Below are positions 9,487-18,034 of a stretch of DNA of 64,000 bases, piece after piece. The DNA is from Chloroflexota bacterium (GTDB lineage Bacteria; Chloroflexota; Anaerolineae; UBA4142). Location of the stretch: positions 1 to 64,000 of the forward strand of contig JACRBM010000101.1 of assembly GCA_016219275.1 (NCBI GenBank), in the 5' to 3' direction. The notes beneath the pieces were generated by a model. That model was not told the origin of the DNA, made no database searches, and was given only the letters and a program-made list of their open reading frames with translations. Position 1 is the first letter of the stretch, and each line of letters opens with the position of its first letter. A program made the translations under genes and the position numbers.

Positions 9487-9523
9487 GATAAACAAAAACC
9501 TCTTCATCGGAAAGAAGAGGTTG
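9487..9523 (-). terminator. Riboswitch expression-platform terminator
   Basis: On the minus strand AACCTCTTC pairs with GAAGAGGTT and is followed by TTTGTTT. Placed just after the SAM-I aptamer, it is the off-state terminator that should form when S-adenosylmethionine is bound. Confidence 0.8.
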
Positions 9524-9538
9524 AACATCCTTGTTTTT

Positions 9539-9712
9539 CCTCTCATCTACCAGAAACTTTCTGCCGGAATTGGCACCTTGTTTGGAAGGTGGAGGTTAGA
9601 AGTTAGAAGATGGATGCACGGGCTTGCCGACTTCTAATTTCCAATTTCCAACATCCAGACGGGTTGCCGAGGCTTCATAGGGCCGATCCCTCCGCCTCTC
9701 TGGATAAGAGTA
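9539..9712 (-). ncRNA. SAM-I (S-box) riboswitch aptamer
   Basis: Read on the minus strand the S-box signature is complete: CTCTTATCCAGAGAGGCGGA, the GGCCCTATGAAGCCTCGGCA block with the kink-turn, AAGGTGCCAATTCC, GCAGAAA and the closing GATGAGAGG. P1 is formed by the 5' CTCTTATC and 3' GATGAGAG parts. It precedes a terminator and a transsulfuration-family gene, as expected for an S-adenosylmethionine-repressed sulfur gene. Confidence 0.95.
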
Positions 9713-9739
9713 TCTTGTTTGATTCGATTGTTGCGGCAG

Positions 9740-9768
9740 TTTATAACACAGCGAAACGAAAATGTCAA
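9740..9768 (-). promoter_or_regulatory. Sigma-70 promoter of the riboswitch transcript
   Basis: On the minus strand TTGACA (9763-9768), a 17-base spacer and TATAAA (9740-9745). Transcription would start about 20 bases ahead of the aptamer. The spacing is consensus. Confidence 0.8.
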
Positions 9769-9821
9769 AAGGTATTGTGGTGTTGCGGGTAGGTGCTTTA
9801 CTCGTTCTTGCGAGTGGCGCG

Positions 9822-11120
9822 TCATTTGCGGCGCACATCCTCGATTGCCGCTCTCAGTTCGGCATGGTCTTGCGCGTACTCCTCAAGCGTGAGACCGCGA
9901 TGGGTCGCATCCCAGGATTGTCGCAGACTTGCCGCACCGGCTTGCGGTCCCAGCGAATGTTCAAAGACGGCGCGACCTGGCACGATTCCAAAATCTACAC
10001 TCTTCAATTTTTCGTACAACTGCGGGATCGAACCAGCCCACTGGCTTCCCGCCGGAACGGGCAATGATTTTTTGATGTGCCCCATTGGTTCGACACACGC
10101 CTGAATGTCACACATCACTTCCGCGTCCGATGTTTTCATGCGGTCGCCAAAGCCGGGCAAGATGATGCAATCGAACCCGACCAAGCGTTGCAGTTTGGTG
10201 ATGACGCGCGAATGAACGCCGAAATATGGCATACGAGTAAAGGGCGCGATGAAATCGAAATGCGCGACCAGGGGAACCTGGGTATGTTTTCGCAGCATCC
10301 TCACCGCACTCAAGCCCGTGGTCATGCCATTGACCATCAACGCGTTCGCGCCGCGCGCGACGGCGACATCGTGCAATTCGATCAGCCGATCCACCTCGTC
10401 GGTGATATTCGCGAGATAGATTTTCTTTTCCCCGGTTATCTTTTCGCACTCCACGCGCGCCCTGCCTAACTTCTCCGCGCGTTCGTCTAGCCGCGACCAT
10501 TCGACATCGCCCAACAGCTCATCATCCTTGGCGATGTCCAGCCCACCCAGCCATGCCTGGTAAGCGAGATCGGCGAAGGGCTCTGGCGCGAGACCCAGGT
10601 TCGGCTTGATGACGCCGAACAGGAGCGGACGATCGTAGACTTGAAGAATCTCGCGCAGTCCATCAATTCCAAATTTCGGACCTTGAAAATTCCGCAAGTA
10701 ACCATCCGGAAATTCTAGATCCAACAACTTGATGGCAGAAATCCCAGGTGAGTAAAAAATTCCTTCGCCGCCGATGGCGGTTAGGAGGTTTGGAATTTTC
10801 GGACCAAAGTTTCTGTGGGGATGCGCGATCTTGACCTGACAGGCATACGTTCGCTTGTTTCCAACCGCGAGGAAAGGATAGGTCGGCTTATCCAACACAC
10901 CTCCAACGACGAGATCAATGACTTTAGCACCGAATCGTTCGCGCAAATCCTCGTCCACGCCAACGCGTTTCCACTGAGCCGTTGACTGCTCTTGACACAA
11001 ATGCGCCGCCGCTTGCTCCGGGTTTACATCACATTCAAAGTAATAGTCGAGGAGGATGTATTCTTCCAGATTCAAACTAGCGCGATCGGCAAAGAAACCG
11101 CGTTGATTTTCGTGCGCCAT
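9822..11120 (-). CDS. RuBisCO-like protein (form IV type)
   Basis: A 432-residue protein of the RuBisCO large-chain superfamily. It keeps the lysine of GVIKPNLGL (K172) and the metal-binding KDDE in [12 protein letters not shown] (K198-E201), but the loop-6 region reads VPAGSQWAG in place of the carboxylase GKLEG-type loop, so ribulose-bisphosphate carboxylation is unlikely. Known relatives act in methionine salvage or in isoapionate-type sugar-acid breakdown (OiaX/OiaT). ATG 11120 follows AAGGAT and lies five bases after the Tm-1-like stop. Its neighbours (RpiB-type isomerase, metallo-hydrolase, sugar ABC importer) favour the sugar-acid role over methionine salvage. That assignment is inference. 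Confidence 0.85.
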   Translation of the reverse strand: MAHENQRGFFADRASLNLEEYILLDYYFECDVNPEQAAAHLCQEQSTAQWKRVGVDEDLRERFGAKVIDLVVGGVLDKPTYPFLAVGNKRTYACQVKIAHPHRNFGPKIPNLLTAIGGEGIFYSPGISAIKLLDLEFPDGYLRNFQGPKFGIDGLREILQVYDRPLLFGVIKPNLGLAPEPFADLAYQAWLGGLDIAKDDELLGDVEWSRLDERAEKLGRARVECEKITGEKKIYLANITDEVDRLIELHDVAVARGANALMVNGMTTGLSAVRMLRKHTQVPLVAHFDFIAPFTRMPYFGVHSRVITKLQRLVGFDCIILPGFGDRMKTSDAEVMCDIQACVEPMGHIKKSLPVPAGSQWAGSIPQLYEKLKSVDFGIVPGRAVFEHSLGPQAGAASLRQSWDATHRGLTLEEYAQDHAELRAAIEDVRRK

Positions 11121-11124
11121 GTGT

Positions 11125-12339
11125 TTATCCTTTTTCGGATCGTAAAGCCAGAAAGAGCTGAACCGTTGCATCGGCGAATTCGGCATCGTTGATGTGCGCG
11201 TCTATTTCAACGCGCTTGATTTCCGGGTCAAGTTCCGCGCGCATCGTCTCGATGTACCCCGCGTTCGCCGCCGCGTCGTACAACGGCGCGCCTTCGCGAT
11301 TGAGCATACTGAATCCGCGCAGCGGAATGATCGCCGCACGCGGACCCTTGCCGGCATTGAGTCGCTCCGCGATGAAATGCGCGACCGCCGACATTTCCGC
11401 CGCCGTCGTGCGAAAGTGCGTGTGCGTGGGCGAGTGACGCACGAACGCGCGCCCGCACAAATCAGGAGACCAATCCTCGCGCCATTCGTGCAAGCGCACA
11501 TCCGCGCAACCCGGCGCGACGATTTGCGGAATGCCCACTCTGCCCGCCACCGTCATGCGACCTGGGAGCGCGGGCATCATGCCATCGTACAGCAAATCGG
11601 TGACCTCGTGCGGCGAGAAATCAATGACGCCCTTGATCACGCCATCGGCAATCAGTTCTTCCATCGCCTGTCCGCCGATGCCGTTGCAATGAAACGCGAT
11701 GACCTCGAATCCCAGTTCTTCCAAACGGTCTTTGATCGCCATCACGCCCGGCGTTGTCACGCCGGCTTGCGTGATCGCGACCAATTCTTTTGCTTCGCTC
11801 GCCGCGATGCGAACCGTACTCATCGCGGCAACCGCGGCGGCGGCTTGCGCGAGTATCTTGCGCGTGACTGGATTCAATCCCAGGATGTCGGCAACCGAAT
11901 GAATCATTGTCACATCTTTTGCGCCGACGTACGGACCAAAGGTTGCTTTGCCGCACGCAACGGTCGAGACCATCACCTTGGGAATGCCGACGGGCAACGC
12001 GCGCATCGCGGCGGTCGCCATCGCGGTACCTTGCGCGCCGCCGACCGCGATCACGCCATCCGCTTGACCTTGCGCGAACAAACGCGAAACAATGTTGACA
12101 AGACCAGTGGTCATCGCGTTCTGACACCGCGCCTTGTCGCCGGAGGCAAGCAGATCGGACAAACTTTCGCCGCCCGCCAGCGCGACCTGGGAGCGATCAA
12201 AGTCGGCGGTCGTCGCGGCGGAACCCAGCGTGCCAGAATCAAGCACAATCGTTGTTTGCCCGGCGCGTTGAATCAGGTCGCGGATGTAGGCGACCTCGAT
12301 TCCTTTCGTATCCAGACTGCCGATGATGACGATGCTCAT
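11125..12339 (-). CDS. Tm-1-like ATP-binding domain protein (UPF0261)
   Basis: A 404-residue Tm-1-like/UPF0261 protein. The N-terminal half starts with [20 protein letters not shown] and carries the glycine-rich [20 protein letters not shown]; the C-terminal half has [14 protein letters not shown] and [10 protein letters not shown]. The family binds nucleotide; its bacterial reaction is not settled. ATG 12339 overlaps the stop of the metallo-hydrolase as ATGA, and the RuBisCO-like gene follows after four bases. The three are therefore probably translated as one unit and act in one pathway, where this protein could be the ATP-using step. Confidence 0.85.
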   Translation of the reverse strand: MSIVIIGSLDTKGIEVAYIRDLIQRAGQTTIVLDSGTLGSAATTADFDRSQVALAGGESLSDLLASGDKARCQNAMTTGLVNIVSRLFAQGQADGVIAVGGAQGTAMATAAMRALPVGIPKVMVSTVACGKATFGPYVGAKDVTMIHSVADILGLNPVTRKILAQAAAAVAAMSTVRIAASEAKELVAITQAGVTTPGVMAIKDRLEELGFEVIAFHCNGIGGQAMEELIADGVIKGVIDFSPHEVTDLLYDGMMPALPGRMTVAGRVGIPQIVAPGCADVRLHEWREDWSPDLCGRAFVRHSPTHTHFRTTAAEMSAVAHFIAERLNAGKGPRAAIIPLRGFSMLNREGAPLYDAAANAGYIETMRAELDPEIKRVEIDAHINDAEFADATVQLFLALRSEKG

Positions 12340-13166
12340 ATTCCGGAAAAATAGAACGGCGCGCCGGGAATCGGTTTGCGTTTTTCGCGCAGAGGCATTC
12401 CCTCATAGGGATAAACCGAATGCTCGAGCACGCGCTCTTCGTGGAACGGCAAAATAAAATCGGCGCGGCGATCAATTTCCTCGTAACTTTTCCAGCCGTC
12501 AATCTGATTCACCAAACGATTTTGCACCCAATATCGCCAATGCTCTTCGGTTTTCGGTTCGAAATTGCGGTACGTGAAAATCGCATCGCCGACGACGACG
12601 CAACTGCCCGCGCTCGTTTCGACTTGCGCGGCGATGTGACCGGGCGTGTGTCCTGGCGTGGGAAATACGCGGACGCCGGGAACGATTTCCATTTCGCCTT
12701 CGACCACCTCGAACTGGCAACCCAGGAACGGCGGTTCGACACCCAGGATCGGCGCTTCGTACGAACGATAGTACGGCGGCAGCGGATTGTACGCCCACTG
12801 AATCTCGGTTTGCGAGGCGATGTAACGTGCGTTCCGAAATTTCTTCATGTTGTGGCAATGATCCCAATGCAGGTGCGTGAAAATACAAATCTCGATTTCA
12901 TTCGGGTCAACGCCCATCGCTTGTAGCGCGTCCGGGCTATCGGGACAGCCGCGCTTGGTGCAGTCGTGATGATACTTGGTCGCGCGTTCAGCATCTGGCA
13001 AGCCGGTGTCAATCATCAGTTTATGCTCGCCGGTATCCACGTAAAAACAAATGTTGGGGATGTCTACTTTTTTCCCCGGTGTCCCTTTGTTGAACAAATA
13101 GACCGCATGATCGAGTACGACCCAGCCGGTGTTGATTGGATAAATTCTTGTTTTTCCAACGGACAT
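12336..13166 (-). CDS. Metallo-beta-lactamase-fold hydrolase
   Basis: A 276-residue protein with the dinuclear metal motif THLHWDH, a downstream His in TPGHTPGH, the bridging Asp in VVVGDAIFT and a late His in ILPFHEE. It resembles N-acyl-homoserine-lactonase or sugar-lactonase-type members of the fold, so a lactone or ester is a plausible substrate. ATG 13166 follows AAGGAG. The frame is open upstream to 13307 but that stretch is an intergenic palindromic repeat and is not coding. Its place before the Tm-1-like and RuBisCO-like genes suggests ring opening of a sugar lactone. Confidence 0.85.
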   Translation of the reverse strand: MSVGKTRIYPINTGWVVLDHAVYLFNKGTPGKKVDIPNICFYVDTGEHKLMIDTGLPDAERATKYHHDCTKRGCPDSPDALQAMGVDPNEIEICIFTHLHWDHCHNMKKFRNARYIASQTEIQWAYNPLPPYYRSYEAPILGVEPPFLGCQFEVVEGEMEIVPGVRVFPTPGHTPGHIAAQVETSAGSCVVVGDAIFTYRNFEPKTEEHWRYWVQNRLVNQIDGWKSYEEIDRRADFILPFHEERVLEHSVYPYEGMPLREKRKPIPGAPFYFSGI

Positions 13167-13184
13167 CGAGACTCCTTTAGCGAG

Positions 13185-13312
13185 ACCTACGGGTTTTGAA
13201 AACCTGTCACAGCACATCACCGATTTGAGTGTCATTTCGAGCGAAGCGAGAAATCTCTCCTTGTAGCGCCGAGATTTCTCGGTCGCTCCGCTCCCTCGAA
13301 ATGACAACTGTG
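13185..13312. repeat. Intergenic palindromic repeats
   Basis: 13228-13312 is a hairpin element with outer arms GTCATTTCGAGCGAAGCGAG and CTCCGCTCCCTCGAAATGAC and inner AAATCTC / GAGATTT arms. 13185-13208 holds a smaller AGACCT..GGTTTTGAAAACC palindrome. They separate the GntR/UTRA gene from the hydrolase. Confidence 0.75.
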
Positions 13313-13322
13313 ATGTACTGTG

Positions 13323-14054
13323 TCAGGTCAATTGAAATTGTTCAAGCAAGGTCTTGGCGGGGGACCAGAGTGCGGCGACGTAATCAAAGCGGTCGGGGCG
13401 AACGTGAATGTCGGTCCAGATCAACGGGCTTGATGTGGCGCTCAACGCGAGACGCTGAATCACCAAGATCGGCGCGCCTGGGTCAAGCCCCAGGATTGCT
13501 TGGTCTTGCGCCGTCGCGGTTGCCATCGCAAATTCTTCTTTCATTTCCGTCGTGACCGCGCGATATTTGCCGTCAATCAACTGTTGGAACGACGCGTGCG
13601 ACACGTCATCGTTTTCCAAGCCCGCGCACACTTGGTACGGAATCACATTCGTTTGATTTGCAAGCACCTCGCCGTTCACCAAGCGCGTGCGCTCCAAACG
13701 ATACACTGGCGCGCCGATGGGCAGATCGAGTTTCGCCGCGATTTCGCTGGATGCCGGCTCAATCGTGACGCCGCGCATCACCGACGACGGTTTGAAGCCG
13801 ACCTTGGAGGTGTGCTGAAACACGCTTTCGACTTGAGGCGCGCTCAAACCGAGCACGCGAAATCCATTCGCGCCATCGCGCGCGAGCAGACCTTTGCGAT
13901 GCTCTGATCGCAAAACCTCTTGTATCTCATCCAGCGAAGCATCAAAACGCGCGGCAAGCTCGGTCGCATTCACCAACTGACCAACCGGCAATTCACCCGC
14001 GACAATCGCTTGTTCGATCTGGCGTTGTAGTTCAACGGGGAAATGAATCTCCAC
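13323..14054 (-). CDS. GntR-family regulator with UTRA domain
   Basis: A 243-residue HutC-type regulator. The winged-helix part at residues 5-72 is recognisable (QRQIEQAIVAGELPVGQLV, then NATELAARFDASLDEIQEVL) but weaker than usual for GntR proteins. A complete UTRA effector-binding domain (about 80-235) follows, with APVYRLERTRLVNGEVLANQ and APILVIQRLALS. The start is GTG at 14054, overlapping the RpiB-type stop as TAGTG, so it is co-translated. It probably senses a phosphorylated or acidic sugar intermediate of the cluster. Confidence 0.85.
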   Translation of the reverse strand: MEIHFPVELQRQIEQAIVAGELPVGQLVNATELAARFDASLDEIQEVLRSEHRKGLLARDGANGFRVLGLSAPQVESVFQHTSKVGFKPSSVMRGVTIEPASSEIAAKLDLPIGAPVYRLERTRLVNGEVLANQTNVIPYQVCAGLENDDVSHASFQQLIDGKYRAVTTEMKEEFAMATATAQDQAILGLDPGAPILVIQRLALSATSSPLIWTDIHVRPDRFDYVAALWSPAKTLLEQFQLT

Positions 14055-14536
14055 TAGTCCTGTCCATTGACCGGCTTGCGGTACTTTTCGTCGAGCTGTT
14101 TCAACTTGATGACTTTGGGCAAAGAACGTCCACCTTGAAATTCGCTATCGAGCCAAATATCCACGAGTTTTTTCGCGGTCTCGACACCCATCACCTGACT
14201 GCCGAACGTGATGATCTGCGCGTCGTTGCTCGCGCGCGCACGTTCCGCCGTGTACGGATCGGTCACACACACCGCGCGAACGTTCGGAATTTTGTTGGCG
14301 ACAATCGCCATCCCCGCGCCAGTGCCGCAAATGAGGATGCCGCGATCATATTTGCCCGCGCTCACGATTTCTGCGACCGGCGCGCCGACATCGGGATAAT
14401 CCACTGGGTCGTCGCTATTCACACCCAGATCATCAACCTGGAAACCCTTGGCGACTAAATAATCGCGCAACGCGTTTTTCAAATGCCGCCCAAAATGATC
14501 CGACGCGATCACAATCGGTTTGCTTTTATCTGCCAT
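14054..14536 (-). CDS. RpiB/LacAB-family sugar-phosphate isomerase
   Basis: A 160-residue RpiB-type aldose-ketose isomerase. Visible are IVIASDHFGRHLKNAL at the N-terminus, DYPDVGAPVAE, the anion-hole motif GILICGTGAGMAIVANK with the catalytic Cys, and ASNDAQIITFGSQ. The family includes ribose-5-phosphate isomerase B, LacAB and erythrulose-4-phosphate isomerase (DerI), and next to a RuBisCO-like protein the last type is an attractive candidate. GGAG precedes ATG 14536, which lies 28 bases inside the end of the GntR/FCD gene. Confidence 0.9.
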   Translation of the reverse strand: MADKSKPIVIASDHFGRHLKNALRDYLVAKGFQVDDLGVNSDDPVDYPDVGAPVAEIVSAGKYDRGILICGTGAGMAIVANKIPNVRAVCVTDPYTAERARASNDAQIITFGSQVMGVETAKKLVDIWLDSEFQGGRSLPKVIKLKQLDEKYRKPVNGQD

Positions 14537-15216
14537 CCCGTACTCCTATTTGATTTTTCCACCTCACGCGGCGGTTCGATGGAACTCAGTAAAAGTTGAG
14601 CGGTCGTTTCGTGATGCTCATTCGCAAATTGTTCCGCGGCAATCGCGTCGCGCTTGCTCAACGCCTGAACGATCTTGCGATGCTCGCGTGCGATTTGATT
14701 CATTCGTCCAGGCAAGCGCAAACTGGTACGGCGATACCGCCGACTCGCATCGTGGAGATTTTCCATCAACGCGAGCAAGCGCGGCGCGCGCGCCGCCTCC
14801 CAGATAATCCGGTGAAACTCGTGGTTCAACTGGAGGATGCGCTCCATATCCTGGGTCGGCGAGCATCCGCTCATCGCATCTACCAACTCGTTCAATCGCT
14901 GATGCTCTGTTGTCGTCAGGTGCGGCGTCGCCAAGCGCGCCGCGAGACCTTCGAGCACCGCGCGGATGTGATAGATTTCGATAATCTCGGATTCCGAAAG
15001 TTTGCTGACGTTCGTGCCGCGATGCGGCGCGCTCGTCACGAGTCCCACAACTTGGAGACGATGCAATGCCTCGCGAATCGGCATCCGACTCACGCTCAAC
15101 TCTTTGGCGAGATCGTCAGTGACAAGGCGTTGACCCGGTTGGTAACGACCTTCCAAGATCGCCTCGCGAATAGCATCGTATGCGATTTCCTGCATCGTGC
15201 GGTACGTGGATGACAT
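14509..15216 (-). CDS. GntR/FCD regulator (first paralog)
   Basis: About 235 residues: winged helix at 5-70 (YDAIREAILEGRYQPGQRLV, KELSVSRMPIREALHRLQV) followed by an all-helical FCD ligand domain. It is clearly paralogous to the regulator at 27953, the two sharing YRTMQEI and most of the DNA-binding domain. Start ATG 15216 gives the same N-terminus (MSSTYRTMQEI) as the paralog; the open frame to 15357 runs through an intergenic repeat. It probably controls this cluster through operators such as 24323-24337. Confidence 0.85.
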   Translation of the reverse strand: MSSTYRTMQEIAYDAIREAILEGRYQPGQRLVTDDLAKELSVSRMPIREALHRLQVVGLVTSAPHRGTNVSKLSESEIIEIYHIRAVLEGLAARLATPHLTTTEHQRLNELVDAMSGCSPTQDMERILQLNHEFHRIIWEAARAPRLLALMENLHDASRRYRRTSLRLPGRMNQIAREHRKIVQALSKRDAIAAEQFANEHHETTAQLLLSSIEPPREVEKSNRSTGWQIKANRL

Positions 15217-15387
15217 CTCTACAATATTCCCTAACTCGGTCACGCCGAAACCAAACAAATTATGGGACGCTGACCAACGCAGACAAACGCAGATAAAATT
15301 TTTCGTCCGCGTTCGTCCGCGTTTGTCCGCGTCCAAAAGTCTTTGCTTTTTGCACAATCATTTCACTGACAAAGTACTGACGCGAGA
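15217..15387. repeat. Spacer with short periodic repeat
   Basis: About 15270-15345 is built from ACGCAGA / GTCCGCGT words (ACGCAGACAAACGCAGA, GTCCGCGTTCGTCCGCGTTT) at 10-12 base intervals, with the two halves complementary. It belongs to a family of degenerate hairpin-forming repeats seen elsewhere in the window. No gene is seen. Confidence 0.6.
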
Positions 15388-16305
15388 TTACGCGCGCGCC
15401 CACGCTTCGGTCCATACCCTGCGCGTGCCGGCGAGCAACAATTCGCTCGATTCGCCCGGTTGCGGTTTCACTTCGATGCCGACCCAGGGTTTGGTCGCGC
15501 CCGGCTCTTTGGGCAGATAACCAATCGCGAACAAGCCGCGCAAAAATTCTGCCAACTGCGCGACATCGTTCGCGCTGTCCGGAAAACCAAAGCGCGGATG
15601 TTTATCGCCGAATGCCGGTCTGCCCTCCGCCGTCACGCAATTGCCGACATGCACATGCGCCAAGTGATCTTTCAATGTCCACAACGCCGGAATCGTTTTC
15701 TCTTTCAACAACGGTTGGTGGCTCAAATCGTACATCAAACCGAAATCCGGATAGTCGCGTTTGATGCGCGCCGCGAATTCCGCGCACTCGTGCACGGGAC
15801 CGAGCAACGCCCGCACATCCACCTCGCGGTCGAAAATTTCCAGGGTAATGCCGACGCCGTGAGCGCGACCGTACGCGCAAATCTGGTTGATCGAATCGGC
15901 GAGCCAGTTGAATGCCTCGGCGCGCGTGGATTCGCCGGGATCAAAGCCGCTGAGGAGCGCGAGGCGCGCAGTTTCGAGATCGGCTGCCATATCAATGCAC
16001 TCTTTCATTTGTGCGACCGCGCGGGCACGCATCGCCGAATCAGCCGAGTTCAAATCGAGTTTCTGCGAAATGAGCGCGGGTTGCGCGCCAAACACGCTCG
16101 CCAGATGTGCGCTCGCGAGAATCGCCTTGACCTGTTTCCGTTTCTCCGCGTCTTTGATCCACGCCACTTCGATGCCGGTGAAGAAATCATCTTCGGCGAT
16201 CTTGGCGACGGTTTCGACGATCGGTCCTTCGCCGCGAATCGTTTCCGGGAATGCCATGAAATGGACGATGCTCAGTGTAAGATACGCGCTCCAATGTGTG
16301 TTCAT
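15388..16305 (-). CDS. Xylose-isomerase-like TIM-barrel epimerase/isomerase
   Basis: A 305-residue protein of the AP-endonuclease-2/xylose-isomerase-like TIM-barrel superfamily. Metal-ligand strands are visible: VGITLEIFDRE (Glu), FGLMYDLSHQPLL (Asp and His), HLAHVHVGNC (His) and WVGIEVKPQ (Glu). Start ATG 16305 follows CGGAG; the frame is open eight codons further. The enzyme probably interconverts keto sugars or sugar acids in the cluster and is followed downstream by the GntR/FCD gene. Confidence 0.82.
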   Translation of the reverse strand: MNTHWSAYLTLSIVHFMAFPETIRGEGPIVETVAKIAEDDFFTGIEVAWIKDAEKRKQVKAILASAHLASVFGAQPALISQKLDLNSADSAMRARAVAQMKECIDMAADLETARLALLSGFDPGESTRAEAFNWLADSINQICAYGRAHGVGITLEIFDREVDVRALLGPVHECAEFAARIKRDYPDFGLMYDLSHQPLLKEKTIPALWTLKDHLAHVHVGNCVTAEGRPAFGDKHPRFGFPDSANDVAQLAEFLRGLFAIGYLPKEPGATKPWVGIEVKPQPGESSELLLAGTRRVWTEAWARA

Positions 16306-16376
16306 TTTTCTCCGAATTTTTTTACCCACGGTAGGGGCGAGGCATTAGCTCAATAGCCGCATTAGAGTTGGGTGAT

Positions 16377-17618
16377 TTAGCGAATTCCTCGCCCCGACGA
16401 TTCCGGCAAAGCCGCGAGGGCTTGCTCGAAAATCGAAATCGGAAAACGCGAGATGCCCGCGCCGGCTCTGCCGCCGCCGGCGCGCCGATGTGGAATCGTT
16501 GCCGCGAGAGGAGGCAAGGTGTTTTGCGCGACGATGAGACGCGCGTCGAGTCCGAGCGCGGTGCCGGCGAATCCCAATGCCGGGATCGTCCACGCCGAAT
16601 TTTGCGCGACTGCGATGTTGATCGCGGTACGACTCAACGCGATGGCGTCGTCCAATTTGCCGCGCACATTCGACGACGATTCCGGCGCGGCGGCTAGCGC
16701 GCATCCGCCCAAGCCGACCACTTCGGCAATCGCGCTGTCACCAATTTGCGGTGACGCGTCAGCCGGCGTGATGCCGGGCAAGAGAACACCTTCGACAACG
16801 GGCGCGGGTCCGGTGAACCAACGCTTGCCCGTGCCGCTCAAATAAATGCCGGTCTCGCGACCGTTGCTACAAATCGTCGTGACGATACTACTGCCGGGGA
16901 CATTACTGCCGGCAAGCGCGATGACCTTTGCCGATGCCATCACGAAAGTGAGGAATGCACCGTCATTCGCCGCAAGAAAATCAATTACACTTGATAGATC
17001 ATTGCTCGACACATCCGCGCGAACGAGATGCGGCAATAGCGTCCGCAAAAAAATCGAGGAGCCGGCATACAAGCGACTGTGACAATCGTCGCCCATATGC
17101 AGTGCTTTGGCGATGATTCCAAATAAATCAAGCTTGCCAGCGCGATGCAATGCCTGGGTCAGCGTCGGCGCAAAGACGCGTTCGAGCCATTGCAACAATT
17201 TGAGCGTGTCCGCGTCGTGGTTGCCAAAAATCAAACGTGGTTCCCACAATCGGCAAAACGCGACCTGGCTTCCTGCCGCGTCTTCGACGACGGCGACCGG
17301 CATCGAAGGCGAGGTGATGCCGGCAAGTCCGCCGACCGCGTCAACATCGTTGCAAGGAATCAGACGCACATTCCCCGACGCCATCAATTGCGCGGCGGCA
17401 TCGGCGGACCGCGCCCACTCTTCGTACAACAATGCGCCGAGCACCGCGCCGCGCTGAACATCCACCATGTTTTCCCACATGACCGGCGGACCCGCGTGCA
17501 ACAACGTGCGCGCGTTCAATTCGGGAATCACCTCGCGCGCTGCGCGAATATCGGCAAGCACCGGGCGCGCGGCTTGCATCGCGGCGACGGCGTTCTGATT
17601 TGACGCTGATACAGACAC
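16377..17618 (-). CDS. DUF1116 / YlbE-YahG-like protein
   Basis: A protein of about 413 residues of the DUF1116 family, to which E. coli YlbE and YahG belong. Characteristic segments are LHAGPPVMWENMVDVQRGAV, WEPRLIFGN, LHMGDDCHSR near the middle and GSNVPGSSIVTTICSNGRE. In E. coli the YlbE member is linked to oxamate carbamoyl transfer with FdrA, but no FdrA-like partner is visible here. GTG 17618 is six bases after AGGAG; ATG 17624 abuts the site. It lies between a cupin and an isomerase gene, so it probably works on an intermediate of the same pathway. The function is not established. Confidence 0.8.
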   Translation of the reverse strand: MSVSASNQNAVAAMQAARPVLADIRAAREVIPELNARTLLHAGPPVMWENMVDVQRGAVLGALLYEEWARSADAAAQLMASGNVRLIPCNDVDAVGGLAGITSPSMPVAVVEDAAGSQVAFCRLWEPRLIFGNHDADTLKLLQWLERVFAPTLTQALHRAGKLDLFGIIAKALHMGDDCHSRLYAGSSIFLRTLLPHLVRADVSSNDLSSVIDFLAANDGAFLTFVMASAKVIALAGSNVPGSSIVTTICSNGRETGIYLSGTGKRWFTGPAPVVEGVLLPGITPADASPQIGDSAIAEVVGLGGCALAAAPESSSNVRGKLDDAIALSRTAINIAVAQNSAWTIPALGFAGTALGLDARLIVAQNTLPPLAATIPHRRAGGGRAGAGISRFPISIFEQALAALPESSGRGIR

Positions 17619-17627
17619 AAACATCTC

Positions 17628-17969
17628 CTATTCCGGCGGCGCGGTCACCGCGACGTACACCGCTATTTGCGAACCCAGGTTGAACGCGGCATGTTCTTCG
17701 CCGATGGGAACGAACAACGCTTGCCCAGGTTTCGCCGTGAACTTGTTCCGCTGACCATCCATAAAGGTCAGCTCGCCTTCGAGGATGTACAAAATTTGCT
17801 CCGAGCGCGGGTGAATGTGAAAAATGGATTCGCCGCCCGGTTCGAACACACCCAGCTTGACGATGCACGTCTGTGCGCCCGCCATCGGTCCGGCGATTTC
17901 TTGCGCGGATGCGCCAGTGTGATCGGGCGTGGGGACGACGGGGTTCGTTGCAACATTAACCAGTTTCAA
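17628..17969 (-). CDS. Small cupin protein
   Basis: A 113-residue single-domain cupin. The conserved metal-binding strand is EPGGESIFHIHPRSEQILYI (two His and a Glu), with the second cupin motif around ALFVPIGEEHAAFN. The start is TTG at 17969, with GAGGAG six to seven bases upstream. The open frame extends to 18125, but that part runs through a 39-bp palindromic repeat and into the preceding gene. It could be a sugar-binding isomerase or a small dioxygenase-like protein. Confidence 0.8.
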   Translation of the reverse strand: MKLVNVATNPVVPTPDHTGASAQEIAGPMAGAQTCIVKLGVFEPGGESIFHIHPRSEQILYILEGELTFMDGQRNKFTAKPGQALFVPIGEEHAAFNLGSQIAVYVAVTAPPE

Positions 17970-17985
17970 TTTCTTCTCCTCGTCA

Positions 17986-18024
17986 AGACCCGAAGGGTCG
18001 CTTGCGCGGAAACCCTTCGGGTCT
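17986..18024. repeat. 39-bp palindromic repeat, copy A (intergenic)
   Basis: AGACCCGAAGGGT and ACCCTTCGGGTCT arms of 13 bp around a 13-base centre. A second copy of identical length and nearly identical centre occurs inside a coding sequence at 52601-52639. Here it lies between the binding-protein stop and the cupin start, where it may also stabilise the upstream mRNA. Confidence 0.85.
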
Positions 18025-18034
18025 GTGCCTTGTT

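Noticed and set aside
9822-11120. Carbon-fixing RuBisCO
   Set aside because: The loop-6 region does not match the carboxylase motif, there is no small subunit or phosphoribulokinase, and the neighbours are catabolic.
13167-13307. N-terminal extension of the metallo-hydrolase
   Set aside because: It runs through a palindromic repeat and lacks a ribosome site; ATG 13166 has AAGGAG at good distance.
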